DNA of 64,000 nucleotides, taken from positions 32,801,466-32,865,465 of the forward strand of contig OX393577.1 of NCBI GenBank assembly GCA_947652605.1. The letters run 5' to 3'. The position numbers and the translations under genes are program-made. This stretch comes from Elmis aenea (taxonomy: Eukaryota > Arthropoda > Insecta > Coleoptera > Elmidae). The notes under the pieces are model-generated. The model was given only the letters and a program-made list of their open reading frames with translations, ran no database searches and was not told where the DNA came from. Below are positions 1-12,505 of this stretch, piece after piece. Within the stretch, counting starts at the first letter, position 1. Every line of letters begins with the position of its first letter.

Positions 1-2901
1 CATTCTCATTAAATTTTGAAATAAAATGGTATAAGAAAATTCGCTTTTTTTTATTAGCATAGCACGTTTTTACAATAATTTTACACCCATTTTATTTGAA
101 TCAACGTAGTTTGTGCAGAATCGTTTTCGCAACTGAACGTTAATTGGTTATCCATGGGACTTGTCCGCAACATAGAATTGCATCTTGAAGCTGAAGTTGC
201 CTTGCAATTCTAACAAATCAATTTATAAATCAAACATCTTTGATAAGTTTTGTATTAAGAATTACTTAATATTTCTCAAGATGTAATTTTTATAAAAATA
301 AAGTGCTTGACGCTGCGCCATAATTAAAATCGACTTATAAATACATGCAATAAACCTAGTTAAAGTATGTTGGGAAATTTAGAGGGATTTAAAGTGTTGC
401 TCGGTAGCAATCTAAGAAAACTGATACTAAAATAATCTAAAAATCAAACACTTATTTTGCTTAAGCAACACATTGGCGCTAATAAACGCAAATTATTTAA
501 AAAATCATAAATTCTTATGTCTACTACAATTTTAATGCCAAATTGTTTTACTCTAGTCTTACTTAAACGATTTGTAACTGACTTGCATATAAATTACTTT
601 AAATAATCTTTCATGTTAATTAAACCCGATTCATAATTGCAAGTAATCCATTTTAACATCACAAATGCCTTAAAAACAGTCAAAATTTATTCAATGAAAT
701 TATGACAATCATATGGAATAACAAGAAAGTTTTTAATTAACTATTGCAAGATGTTTGCAATATTGCAATAGCAAATTTGTAGAGCTAATGAGACTTTGAT
801 TGTCATATTTTAGGCGCAAGGGAGTCATCTAACTCGGTCTTAGTTAACAGGCTGATAATGTTTTAATTTTAAGTACTTAATCCACTATACTTTTTTGTTT
901 AAGTTTTTAAAGATCTACGTTGTTATCATAGAAAGCACAAATTTTAAACATATTATTTAATGGGTGGGCATCCCAGGTAACGTTTAAGGATTTGAGTGGA
1001 CCGCAGCTTCACAAATATCAAGACGCACTTCGTTACAGCGTTACTAAAATTATCTACTGACGCCATCAGCAAACACGTTAAATAATTCATTATTCTAAAT
1101 TCTGTCTAGCCTGTAATCATCATACGACTATTACATAAGCTAAGATCATGTGCGTGTACTTGAACATTGACACAGTGACATCAAGTTCACTCATCATCGT
1201 CAGATAAAATACATTGAACGCACCTTAACGTATTTAACAAATTAAATAAACATTCTTGTGGTCGTTATTTACTAAACGTCAGTGTTCTGGGCTAAGCGAT
1301 AGTCAGAATCACACCGGATGTTATTAGGGGAGTTGTAAACGTATGACCATGATGCTGACCCTTAAACCCCTGATCGATTCCCCACACCCGACCACATAAT
1401 TATTTAAACAAAACCGATTGACAGGACCAAAGGTCTTGTTAAAACACTTCTCTGCACAACGGATACACAATACACACACACTTTGAAACGATAAATTCTG
1501 TAACCTAAACAAACTGCAACATGAACTTTTTTAGTTTGTAAATCATTTATTTAAATCAAATATATTGTGATATTTAAAACGCTTATAAAACACTCATGAC
1601 AAACGCTTCATCTTAAAACAGCTTTTTATGTCACTTAAAGTTGATCTTAAGAAAAACATAAATTTATTAAAATACACTAACCAAACTTTTGTTTTGCATA
1701 CAGCATCGATTACGATTTATTTGAATAATTTTTAACGTATATAAGTTCGTATAGTATTTAAGTAGTATCCTATTTCGTTAATGTTTTTTTTTTAGTTTCT
1801 GAAGTTGCTATTCACAAAAAAGTTTACAATAAAAACATTACGACATCAAATTAAGCTTTATTTAACTTCTAACAGGTGCAACCTAACTACTCTGCTTAAA
1901 AGTCCTACAAAACGATTTACCTTGCACCGGATGTAGTCTATGCAGTTTTAGGCTGCAACAGCAGCTGTGCAGTAAACATTATGCTGTGTTGAAACAGCTG
2001 AAAACTAAAGACGTGTCTTTATCGTCACGTTATTACACATCGTGCAGAAAAAAAATGACACGTAAATAACAAAAATCCTAAACCATATAGAAATCGCGTT
2101 CAAAACCAAAAGGAAATATAAACACGCACATGTTCGCCACATTTTACCAACAGTGAAAACGCACTGTGAGATAAAATATGAAAAACTCGGTTTATAAGCG
2201 ACTTACAACCGGAAACGGTTTTATCGCTTCTTTAAGCATGCAGCAAGCGATGATACATCTCCAAAACAAGCGGGCAGAAACGTTTACGGAATAAACATCA
2301 GAGGAAATTTGAAACATAAAAGAATAAAGCCAACCAGTAATATCGCGCTGTTATTTACTTTTAGGTACTCAACCAATTTGCGATGCGCAATTTCTTTCCG
2401 GCATACAACAGCATAAACTTCAACATCCGATCTTATTATTCTTATAAATCCGCCAGTTTTTTTTTATACTAAATACAATACCAAGCAAAATATAAATATA
2501 AAATACAGGGCAAATATGTAGGTAGTTCCTAATCCATAACTTACAACAACAAAACCAAACCAAATTAAAGCCTATTAATATTTCGACAGATCTCATAAAC
2601 ACTTTGATATTTTATCTTTAAAAGAAAATATTCAGTGGTTGCCCACTTCCGCACTCTTAACGGCATCTCATTACTGGGAAACAACCGCCAGTCGACTATT
2701 TTAAAGAACGACCGAATTGTCTCAAACTACTAATTACAATTACTTCGCTGTCTAAACTATTAAAACTGTGAAAATTATATAAAGATAGTCATTACCAATA
2801 AAACAAATACGGCGCATAAAGTTAGTTAAAAAAGATTATTTTAATTTTGCATTACATTTGATTTAATGTCACCGTCCAAAGTGTGACAGCATAGACTAGT
2901 T
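1..2901. other. AT-rich non-coding DNA, no recognisable feature
   Basis: No open frame with recognisable protein similarity, no clear terminal inverted repeat and no tandem repeat was seen. The short open frames here look like chance frames in AT-rich DNA. It is probably intergenic or intronic. Confidence 0.6.
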
Positions 2902-3088
2902 AGTGATACTTAACCTTTTTTAGCCGCGACCCAAATTAGGGTAATAATTCAACCCAAGCAAAGATTTATAAAATAACATATATGTATAGATTTTTAAACC
3001 GATTTTAATGTTATTAGGAAAATATATTATTGATAAAAATATTTTGCGACCACTTTCAGGTCGCGATCCATAGGTTTAGAAACTCTGG
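2902..3088. mobile_element. Degenerate hAT-type MITE remnant
   Basis: The left end reads AGTGATACTTAACC followed by a GCCGCGACCC block. The right end, read on the minus strand, starts CCAGAGTTTCTAAACC followed by ATCGCGACC. This is the layout of non-autonomous hAT elements whose ends carry a GGTCGCGACC palindrome. The arms are diverged and I could not find a clean 8-bp target-site duplication, so the boundaries are approximate. The interior of about 100 bp is AT-rich and non-coding. Confidence 0.45.
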
Positions 3089-3612
3089 TATAAACACTAG
3101 GAGGGTCGAAATAAAACAATGGAAGTCGATTATAATTTTTTCCATGACCACCTTGATTTTTATCTTATAATTCGGAATTTTTTGTTAATTTGCTTATTTT
3201 TGTAAGGAAAAAATAATATTTATATCCAACTCATTGCTTACTAAGACTGCCATTAAAAAAAATTATGTTTTATTAAACATCTCGCACGAAAACTTATAAA
3301 TACAAATTTGACTATCACCATATTATAAAAAACGCAATTCAGCAAAATGTTTTTATTCGGAATTTTTGTATATTAGCAACGATAGCCAAGTTTGATTATT
3401 TTGGATATATCGGTTTTTTCGTTATATTAAGTAAGCCATGGAGTTCTTAAACAAAACAAAATCTTGTTTAAAATACACTCCTATACCGGGTGATTCAGTT
3501 TGACTGTCGCACCCCTATAACTTTTTAATTATTGAGAATAACACCAACAAACCTTATATTTTTGGAAACGGCACCAAATTCTCTATTAAGTGATGTTCAT
3601 TTGTTATTTGTT

Positions 3613-3731
3613 AGGGGTGGGCGATATATCGATATATCGATATATCGATATAATTTCGATATTGATATTCGAAATCGATATAATTTCGATATCGATATTC
3701 GATATCGAAATTTGGATATCGCCCACCCCTA
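3613..3731. mobile_element. Small AGGGGTGGGCGATAT TIR element with GATATATC core
   Basis: The ends AGGGGTGGGCGATAT and ATATCGCCCACCCCT are inverted copies. The interior is almost entirely iterated ATCGATAT, which is self-complementary. It lies inside the left arm of the 3484-4980 foldback; the opposite arm near 4865 lacks it and so shows the pre-insertion sequence. Flanks share a TCATTTGTTAT direct repeat with a few extra bases, so the exact duplication is unclear. Related copies are at 15647-15906 and 36075-36246. Confidence 0.7.
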
Positions 3732-3932
3732 TCATTTGTTATCTCTACGATGACGTATGTCAATTCCGCGATAGGCAACTATTTTTTTGTAAATTACATA
3801 TACGTTTTGTTGTTGATTCGGATAGAGAATTTAATTCTGACCGTGTATTAAAAAGGTACGCTTACATAAGAAATGTTTCGAGAAAAATCAGTTTAAAGTT
3901 TATTCAAATCATAGCAAACAGTCTATTTTAAC

Positions 3933-4355
3933 CAGGGCACGAAACCGGTTTTTTAAACCGGTTTAAAAAACCGGTTAACCTTTATTTTTTGTCCAAAATT
4001 GTGATTTTTAACCGAAACCGAAACCGTTATTTTTAAAGGCAAAAAAAACGGTAACCTTTAACCAAAATAATAAAAAACCGGTTTTTTAAACATCTCTTTT
4101 TAATAAAAATTATTTTGAAAAAATACAAAATCTGTATTAAATGTGATTAGTTTACCAAAAGTAATTACTGAAGCTTGATTGTACATATATTATAAAATTA
4201 TAAATAGATAATATCTTTTTATACTTTGCATTCCAAATCTGAATAATGTTAAAAACCGGTTAAATTAACCGGTTTTTCCACAAAAACCGTTATAAAAATA
4301 AAGTTCTTGAATTCGGTTAACCGTTAACCAAAATTTTTTTCGGTTTCTAGCCCTG
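3933..4355. mobile_element. hAT MITE, family CAGGGC, with 8-bp TSD
   Basis: The element begins CAGGGCACGAAACCGG and ends CCGGTTTCTAGCCCTG-like (CGGTTTCTAGCCCTG). It is flanked by a perfect 8-bp direct repeat ATTTTAAC (3925-3932 and 4356-4363), the hAT signature. Both subterminal regions are full of AACCGGTT palindromes. There is no transposase frame. A second copy in the opposite orientation is at 46195-46640, and the two align through most of their length. Confidence 0.9.
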
Positions 4356-5030
4356 ATTTTAACATAACAAAAAACGATCAAACGTTAAAAATTATACTAT
4401 AACTATAAATGGAAATGTATTAAAAAGTAATTTGTAATAAAAATAAAAACAAATAATAAACGTCGACATAAAAAATTAGGCTTTAATGTATTCACATTCC
4501 AAACACAGTTGTCCTCTTTTTGTAATGGCTTGATTGAAATTAGAGTCCAATTTTTTTATGTCAACGTTTATTATTTGTTTTTATTTATATTAAACATTAA
4601 TTTTTAATACATTTCTATTGATAGTTATAGCATAATTTTTAAGATTTGATCGTTTTTTGTTAAATGTTAAATAGACTGTTTGCTATGATTTGAATAAACT
4701 TTGAACTGATTTTTCTCGAAAAATTTCTTATGTAAGCGTACCTTTTTAATACATGGTCGGATTCAGAATTAAATTCTCTATCCGAATCAACAACAAAAAA
4801 TTATATTATGTAATTTAAAAAAAAACAGTTGCCAATCGCGGATTTGACATACGTCATCGTAGAGATAACAAATGCACATCTTTGAATAGAGACTTTGTCG
4901 CCGTTTCCAAAAATATAAGGTTTGTTGGTGTTATTTTCAATAATTATACGGGTGCGCCAGTCAAACTGAATCACCCGGTATAGCTAACTTTTGTCCCAAC
5001 AACCTTGTAATTTCATTATTTACGGAGATA

Positions 5031-5605
5031 TAGTATATCTCAAATAAAATTGCTCATATCGGCTTAAGCAGTTAGGACATCCCAGGTACATGCACAATCT
5101 TGGATTATAAACCTTAAATGATTTGTATGGCACAACACCTTAAATCAGTGGTTTCCAACCTGTGGGCTATTGCAAGGCTATTGCAAGGGGGGCTCGCAGC
5201 TGTTGCCAAAATATTATTTTTGAATACAAACAGACAAAAATAACTTTGTTTTTACAGAATATGGTACCTATATTTGTTTTGTAGCCCATTAAATAATTAT
5301 TAAAGTATGAAATTAGATTGTTACAAAAAGTTAGGGGGGCCCAAATTTTTTTTTATGAAAAAGGGGGGCGTAGGTACAAAAAGGTTGGAAACCACTGCCT
5401 TAAATCATAATCGTATACCACATCTTCTTAATTGCTTATGGTCATTATGCTCAAAGAAAAGCAATTAAGAAGATGTGGTATACGATTATGATTTAAGGTG
5501 TTGTGCCATACAAATCATTTAAGGTTTATAATCCAAGATTGTGCATGTACCTGGGATGTCCTAACTGCTTAAGCCGATATGAGCAATTTTATTTGAGATA
5601 TACTA
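5031..5605. mobile_element. Foldback element with TA target, carrying a hAT insertion
   Basis: Arms of about 115 bp (5031-5145 and 5490-5605) are near-perfect inverted copies, starting TAGTATATCTCAAAT on one side and ending ATTTGAGATATACTA on the other. A second inner inverted pair runs 5406-5485 around an ATGGTCATTATGCTC loop. It is flanked by TA on both sides; the related repeat near 43.07 kb shows the uninterrupted site GGAGATAGCAATAGTG. The left arm was later hit by the hAT element at 5146-5397. Confidence 0.8.
5146..5397. mobile_element. hAT MITE with perfect 8-bp TSD
   Basis: The termini CAGTGGTTTCCAACCTG and GGTTGGAAACCACTG are inverted copies, a widespread hAT terminal motif. The flanking 8-bp direct repeat CCTTAAAT (5138-5145 and 5398-5405) is perfect. 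The mirrored arm of the host foldback near 5490 shows the site without the insertion. The interior is 252 bp long, non-coding, and contains G-runs next to both ends. Confidence 0.92.
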
Positions 5606-5652
5606 TAGCAATAATGCCGAAAGTGAAACATTCTGATAGTGTATTACATATA

Positions 5653-6155
5653 CAGGGTGTCCCAGATATCGTGAACAGCATGGGAATCTCGTAAACATTA
5701 AGAGATACAGAGTTGGTGAATGAGTCAAAATGATCTATAAGTTAAGAGCAACTATTCTATGAAATAAAAAACCTGACACTCATACATCAATGAAACGGGG
5801 AAAAAATATCTTTTTAATCGTGTCACAACCAACTACAGCCCGCATTTAAAATAAGAAAGTTGATGTTACAATAACAAAAACAAATGCAGATAATTTTATT
5901 AACAAATTCCAACTCTAATCTATAAAGTGTCCTGATAATGTCGAAAAATATTTTGAGTATGATTTTTAATAAGCAAGTTATAAGCAAACATCGAAAACGT
6001 TATATTTTTGTTTTTTGTAAATGGCGCAAAACCTATTAATTAAAAAAAAGTTTTTAATAGAATAGTTGCAGTTAAATCAGAAAATTTTGACTCATTTAAC
6101 CAACTCTGTATCTCTTACCGTTTACGAGATCCCCATGCTGTTCACGATAACTGTG
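5653..6155. mobile_element. Foldback element with CAGGGTGTCCC end
   Basis: The left arm (5653-5770, starting CAGGGTGTCCCAGATATC) is mirrored at 6065-6155, where CCCATGCTGTTCACGATA is present but the last bases of the terminal motif are deleted. A TA dinucleotide precedes the left end. The interior of about 300 bp is AT-rich without coding sequence. Probably a mariner-type TIR derivative. Confidence 0.7.
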
Positions 6156-8335
6156 TAGTTGTTTATCTAAACAAAATATTTATATTTAAAATAATTCATT
6201 TAAACATTTTTTTTTTAATACAACCGTATGTTTGTACGTAACTAACTCCAACAAAATATCAAAGAAAGCGCTATTTATCAGTTAATTTGCGTAACTCCGC
6301 TTAATTTAAAGGCCTAATTAAAAAGTTTAAAGCGGTAGTCTTTTAGGCTAGATAAGTTATAGAAGATAGATTTATTCCTACTACATTAATTCTTTAAAAA
6401 AAAAACATTAGACTGCCTTATACAGAAAAACGGCCAACGGTCTGATACCAACCTACACCTCGAGGCTTCTTGCACTTTCTTTTCCTTTGTGGTTATGTGT
6501 GCTGATTTACATGTTTTTCTTATTATCGCACAAGTACATGATTTTTTAAATATATGAACAACGACACGTGGTTATTTTTATACAAATTATTCGCGAGTGA
6601 TGCAGAGAAAATAATTAAACGTCGGTTATAATTAAATAACACTTCATTAAATGAAATTGTGATAATAGAATAAATATTATGAATTAAGAAGCATAAACAG
6701 AACAGAAATTTCGTATTAACCACTCAAATTAATATTATAAGTTTCAGCATACACACATTACAGCGGCTGTAAGGTTTTGATACCAAATTTTCATGTCCAA
6801 AGCACTCGTGCAATCGTTTAGAAACTTGTATAATCGGGCTCGATCTCGTTTAAACGACTGGAGAGACTCGGAAGAGACGCAGAACTGAGGTTTTTACTGC
6901 TAAATGCGGAATTGTTAGCTCTGTTCCAGGATTTAGCGGATAATAGAATCATAATAGCTGTGGGTAAGTAGTAGGGATTGTTGGTAAGAACGACTTAGAG
7001 CACTGATAAGATCAAGTTTAGTTCCAGAAAATGAGAGCGCCATAAAAACTCGCCAAGATTAATGGAAGTTTTTATGCAAAGATGCTCTGTTGCCCATCAC
7101 ATTTTGATCTATCATACATCAAGCTGACTGTTTTTCGTAAGGAAGCGTGAATTTTTTAATTACAATGAGACTGCATAAAATGTACATACACTGAGAGAAA
7201 ATGATTTGCTACGTTCTATACAGTAACACAAAGAGCTCAAAGATACGACGTTTTTCGAAGCAAAATATGAATTTACTAAATGAATTTACGAAATTCGTTC
7301 ATTTTTAATCAACACTCTTACACATTATTTATGTAGTTACTTGTATCTACATCTTTATTATTCAAGTTGTTTTTTTTGTAACAAAGTAATTTATGACAAC
7401 AAATAAATAAATATTCATAGTTACAGAATTAATTGTATCATTAACGCCTTAACAATATACATCTTATGCATATATAATAGTAGGCATGATTAAATCAATG
7501 GAAGGCACTAGGGATGAAAAACAGAAAGACTTGGGGGATGACATGCTCTAAATTGACGAAATATTATTTTTAAATCAAATTTGCTTAGGGAAGCTCAGCA
7601 GTGTCGATGAAGTTTACAGTCCCCCTGACTCAAAAATTTCATTTTCTCACGGGTGACATCTGTTTTAACTTCGTCATATAACCATATTAGGGAACAAGTG
7701 GTCAAAAAATCAATAAACAAGTCCAGAGCAATATGTTGTCAAAGACAGATAATCCAAAGGCTAATTATACACGTATTGCAATAAATAACTATCAAAGTTA
7801 ACCAACACATTTAAAACTGCTTTTAAATTTTGATTTGTAGTTTCCTTTCACTAAATTTAAACAGTAAAATACAAATTAATTTCAATTTTGGTCACATCTT
7901 TTTTACCAACAATATTCGGCTACATTATTACACCTGGGCTGTTTCCAAGGTTAAATTATTTAAAAATGTACAATAAATAGCTTCATTTTTACACAAACTC
8001 TAGTAAAATACACCTATTTACTGTAGTTGATAGCAATTCTAGATTCTAGGACAGAACTTTAATAAGAACGGTGGCAGAAGAATGTGAAGTTACCATTAGT
8101 TAAGTACACAGAATACTAAACAAGAGAAATACTGGAAAACTGGTTGCCCAGAATTATAAGTTGGTGATCGGTAAGTGCGTTTAAAACTCTGTCGTCAACT
8201 ATACTTTGAAACATACAATTTTAAAAATAGTAAGATTAGAAGGCGTACAAACAAATGTAGTAAAATTAAATGCTTGGATTGTCTTAAGATTTTTTTATGA
8301 GACTCCTTGCAATTTAAAAGACATAATTGCAAGTA
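6156..8335. other. Non-coding DNA, no clear feature
   Basis: AT-rich unique sequence. The stretch near 6780-6965 has somewhat higher GC and ends in a good plus-strand donor-like motif (GGTAAGTAG at about 6962), but no coding frame or acceptor could be tied to it. Nothing else recognised. Confidence 0.5.
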
Positions 8336-8824
8336 CAGTGGAACCTCTATATTCGTCAGTCCCTATATTCGTCAAATCCAATATTCATCACATATTTTCA
8401 CCATAGAAATACTCCGATATTCTTCCAAAAATCCAATACTCGTCACGAAAAATCACCCACAACATGGAAAAGTTTAAAAAACAGACAGAAATAGACAACA
8501 TTGGACAAATGCTTTGCTGAATCGTCAGGAAAGAGACAAAAAAAACATCGATCAGGAGAATTTGAGTTACCTGATGTTTTAATGGAAGGTGACTCCTTTT
8601 AAACAACAATGTATTTTCTCCTCTTCGTTTTCTGCCACCATCGCTTCTGTGAAGGTAAAATTCTGGTTACATTTTTATTTATTTATGTACGTATCAGATT
8701 CGGAACTGGGAACGGATTATTTCAATTTTGTTCGTTCTTATTAAAAAATTGATTCTATACTCGTCTGATTCAGTTTTCGCCGTCCCTAAGGAACGGATTA
8801 ACGGCGCATATAGAGATTTCACAT
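8336..8824. mobile_element. pogo/Tigger-type MITE, TA target
   Basis: The left end CAGTGGAACCTCTATATTCG and the inverted right end ATGTGAAATCTCTATATGCG match over about 20 bp, a layout typical of pogo-group elements. TA is present on both sides (8334-8335 and 8825-8826). Further in, both sides carry a TCGTC-containing motif. The 489-bp interior has no usable transposase frame. Confidence 0.75.
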
Positions 8825-11340
8825 TATCTCGATAATTCTTAACATATAAAAAATAATAGCTGTTTTAGTAAATAACCAATTATCTAAAATTTACTAAACA
8901 GTTATATAACAGCTGGATTAAATTTTTCATTAACTCGCTAATTTCTTGAAATTAAATTAAATTTTCCTAAAGTCAATTACGAAACGTAAACGTATACCAA
9001 TAAAACAATTATCCAATTTTTTCAACGCACCACAAACATACAGCTTTGAATCTGTTGACATTAATTTCAAATCACACTTTTATATTCTTCAAAATGTGTT
9101 TGTAATCAAGGACAATCTTATTAGAATTAACGTCCGTCTGAAATAAGTTACCTTTACAATAATGCGCACGGCTTAAAAATGTACGACGTTAATTAAACCA
9201 ATCGATAAATAAGTAAATTATGCAACATTTCAAATGTAAACTGGATCATAAACTAATCTGGCGCCTATTACTGTGTTAATCCAGTCGCATTTGCATTTTA
9301 AGAAAGTTTCTCTAATAAAATTGAACTGCTTAAGAAAAACTTTACCCTCTAAGGAGTTCTGCTGTCTTACTTAAACTAAACAGAATATTGCTGAAGCGTT
9401 TAATTTATACGATACGTTTTTTAGTCATTACCTTTTTTAACCTGTAAACGTTACCATACCAGGCGAAAACTTTATTTAGACGGCTTAAAGTATTTTGGCT
9501 ACTAAAGAAACCAAAATTTCTAAAATAAAAAACTTTGCAACGCTAGTAGCCATTTTTGAAAAATATTGGGAAATCAACACAAGGGGAAATAATATATTTA
9601 ACTTTTTCACTTTATTTCAGCATTTTTAGTGAAAATAATCAGGGTAACAAATAAACTGGTGCTATTTATTTTTTCGTAATACATTTAAGAAATGTAATAA
9701 GAGAATTGTAATTTTTTTTATTAGCGCCAATTGAATATTTACGTATCCATATAATGTGCGTTTGTTTTTTCTTTACACCTAAAAAAAGTGGTTGAAACAG
9801 TAACAAAATTTATCTTATCTAACTAAAATATTATTGTAGAGTTGGCCATGAAAAATGTTCATTTGTGTTAAAAGAAAACAGAATATACCTATAACTAAAC
9901 ACGCGCATGCTAACTTTTAATATTTTCAGATTGTATGATTGTACTTATATTAGTTCACAGCCGTTGACAACAGAAACCATTATATGATTTTATTTGTAAG
10001 CTTCCTCACAAAATTTAATTTTCATTTTAAAGTGATATTTAGAACTATATATTATGGTTTAATTATCTAAAGAAATACTGATTAGCTAAGGGGTTTTTAA
10101 ACTAAGTATAAACGGTTAAACACCAAACGAAAAGTATACCTAAGACTAGAATTGTTCTATTCGTAACACACTAACTTATGTTTCGTTATCAGTTTAGTAG
10201 GATTTGTAATTTACAAAATAAAGAATAAACCAATGACATAAAAAAGTGTAAATTTAAAAGATGTTTTGTGTAATCTATAGCACGATTGGCATATAAATTA
10301 TAGCACCAAATCGTTAATTACTGTTCTTCTTAAAAAAAAAAATCTTTCATTTCAAGAGTACCAGGCACCAATAATGACTCACTGACGGACCAAATAAATA
10401 CATTTGACTTCAGTACATACTACATCAAAATATTATTTGTTTTCAAGGTAAAACAGTCATTTTACATCAATAACCCAGATGCAAATAATATTATATGCTT
10501 ATGTCACATTTAATTGCATCATTTGATAACAGTTTTTAAGTATTTGACTCATCTTAAATAAATATATTTACTACAAAATATCAACTTGGAAGTTTTTATT
10601 CCATACTGTTGCAAGAAGTTTACATATACATATTTTATAAGAAAACAACTGAAAAACAAAGACATATATGTTAAACAGTCGAGCACCGTTCCTGCATTAT
10701 TTTTTTTTTAACGAAACCAATTTTACAAGTGATTAGATCGCCCTATACATCCGGTTTTAACGTTAATTATCCGTTTACGTAAATTTTCAAAGTTCAAGTG
10801 TAAAGTCACCGCACAATAAGACAACAACATAAATTTCAACATTCGTTAGCTCACCGTTATTCTGGTGTATTTACGATGACGTAAGCTGTGCAACAACCTT
10901 GACTATGTATGCATCGTATAACGTCCAAATGCTTAAAAGATTTGTGGTGCGTGTGATTTTCATAAATAGCCGTAAATCTTGATAAAAAGTTTGTTTAACA
11001 AAAACGTAAGTTACTTACTTCCATAGAGCGCTTTTAATAAATCAATAAAAATGAGCAAAAAAATATTACCAATAATTTATTAATGTACCGTTCATAATTA
11101 AACTGTAAAATTTAATTTTTGAACACTCGTTTCGAATCGCAGTTGGTATTTTTTTGTAGTTTTTTGATTCTCAACGTAACATTGGTTTTTCAGTGTCATT
11201 TGGAATCATTAACCGACTTAAAATCAGTTTACGACAAAAAAATTAAAGACTGAATATCACAAGCATTTTCTACAACAAATTAATAAAGCTTTTGCATTTC
11301 CCTTTTCAATACTAATAAACAAATTGTAACAGCACGCGGA
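8825..11340. other. AT-rich non-coding DNA, no recognisable feature
   Basis: No protein similarity, TIR or tandem structure was recognised. The sequence looks like unique intergenic or intronic DNA. Confidence 0.55.
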
Positions 11341-11345
11341 TCAGC

Positions 11346-12344
11346 CTCTACAAGAGGAACAAACCGGTTTTAGAAAAGGGCGAAGTTGTACTGACGCAGT
11401 GTTTACCATCAAACAAACTATAGATAAACGAAGAGTTTAACCTACCAACATTTTTAATCTTTATAGATTACAAGCAAGCCTACGACAAAATCTCCCCAGC
11501 TAAACTATGGAATATCTTAAATAGTTAAAAAGTAACTCCCAAACTGATCAAAGTCATGCAACAAATACATAAAAATACCAAAACACACATCAAGATGAAT
11601 GAAGAACTGTATACCCCAATTAATGTAACAAAAGGAGTTCGTCAAGGCTGCGGCTTGACTCCGTTATTATTGAACCTACATAAATATAAAGTAATAGAGG
11701 CATGAAGCATGTCTAAACCCAAAAGCATAATGCTGGAAAAATATAAAAAAGTACGAACAAATTTTATGTGCAGATGATCAGCTACTGCTAAGTGAAAACA
11801 AAAATTACCTACGAGGTGCGGCACACAACGTATTTAGAAAAAGCTCAAATTATGACATGAGAATATCAACCGAAATACCAAGACTATGGTCATGCAAGAA
11901 AAGAAGACAAGAAGAATCAAAATAGTGATAGTCATAAAACAAGCGAACTGATTTAATTATCTTGGCAGTGGAATATCTAATGGATAAAATGAGGAGATAC
12001 ACCTATCAAAAAATAATAGCACATAACAAAATCAATGAAATAATACGGAGACACGTTGGGAAACATATAAATAGAACCACGCTGCTAAAATTACACAATA
12101 TCACTGCTGGAACAACATTAAAGTTCGGAAGCGAGGCTTGTACACTAAAACAAAGAGTTAAAATACAAATAGAAGCGGCACAAATGAGATTTTTAAGGTC
12201 GTTGGCGGGAGTAACGTTACATGGCCATATCAGAAATGAAAAAATAAGGGGAAGACTTGGGGCTAAAAGTATTTTAGATTATGTGGAGATGTAGACGACT
12301 TTCGAATGAAATGGAAAAATCACCTTGAAAGGATCATATTTTTA
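11346..12344 (+). pseudogene. Degenerate non-LTR retrotransposon reverse transcriptase (LINE), 5' part
   Basis: Across all three plus frames a reverse transcriptase can be followed. A EEQTGFRKGRSCTDAVF block lies near 11355-11410, then a YKQAYDK-like block near 11470, GVRQGCGLTP near 11634-11663, and the polymerase active site near 11767-11778, where the usual YADD reads CADD. The C-terminal tail with IEAAQMRFLRSLAGVT and HIRNEKIRGRLG follows at about 12166-12270. Many stops and frameshifts make it non-functional. No endonuclease domain is visible, so it is 5'-truncated. The tail is cut at 12344 by a foldback-like element and resumes at 14509. The clade was not determined. Confidence 0.85.
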
Positions 12345-12505
12345 GCTCGACAAAATTGGTATAATTCACGACAAAAATTATATTGTTCACGACAAAAAAT
12401 GAAGTGCACGACAAATATTGTAAATGACGACAAAAAATGCAAGTGACGACAATTTTTTTGCTGTAACGAAAAAAAATTAAAGTGAACGACAAAATTTGTA
12501 CTAAC
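12345..12505. repeat. Left terminal minisatellite, CGACAAAAAATG-type units
   Basis: About eight degenerate units carrying GACGACAAAAAATG or CACGACAAAAATT, spaced roughly 17-22 bp. Two more units lie on the far side of the hAT insertion (13685-13760), where AACGACAAAAAATGTAAGTG is repeated. They are inverted relative to the array at 14300-14508. Confidence 0.75.

Larger units (their letters stand above)
3484..4980. mobile_element. Long foldback (TIR) element, TA target, mariner-like class
   Basis: The left end TACCGGGTGATTCAG is mirrored by CTGAATCACCCGGTA at the right end, and similarity continues inward for several hundred bases on both arms (for example 3530-3930 against 4660-4940). It is flanked by TA on both sides (3482-3483 and 4981-4982). 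The empty site is visible in the related repeat near 43.1 kb, which supports a TA duplication as in Tc1/mariner elements. There is no transposase frame. The left arm carries two later insertions, at 3613-3731 and 3933-4355. Divergent left-arm sequence recurs near 61.4 kb. Confidence 0.8.
3120..5650. repeat. Outer repeat copy (family R) broken by two foldback elements
   Basis: The three pieces at about 3150-3483, 4981-5030 and 5606-5650 together match, in reverse complement, the repeat at about 43020-43450. Shared blocks include the CTTGTTTAAAATACACTCC block, the AGCTAACTTTTGTCCC block and the CATTATTTACGGAGATA block. The copy is therefore a diverged repeat interrupted twice, at 3483/4981 and at 5030/5606. 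It codes for nothing recognisable. Its right end adjoins an ATACAGGGTGT motif. Family identity is unknown. Confidence 0.6.

Noticed and set aside
1340..1410. Possible tRNA gene suggested by GATCGATTCCCC
   Set aside because: No A box, no cloverleaf arms and no acceptor stem could be paired on either strand.
3532..3931. Open frames with YIDISIYRY repeats
   Set aside because: Caused by iterated ATCGATAT in the small TIR element; the same happens at 15645-15827 and 36108-36306.
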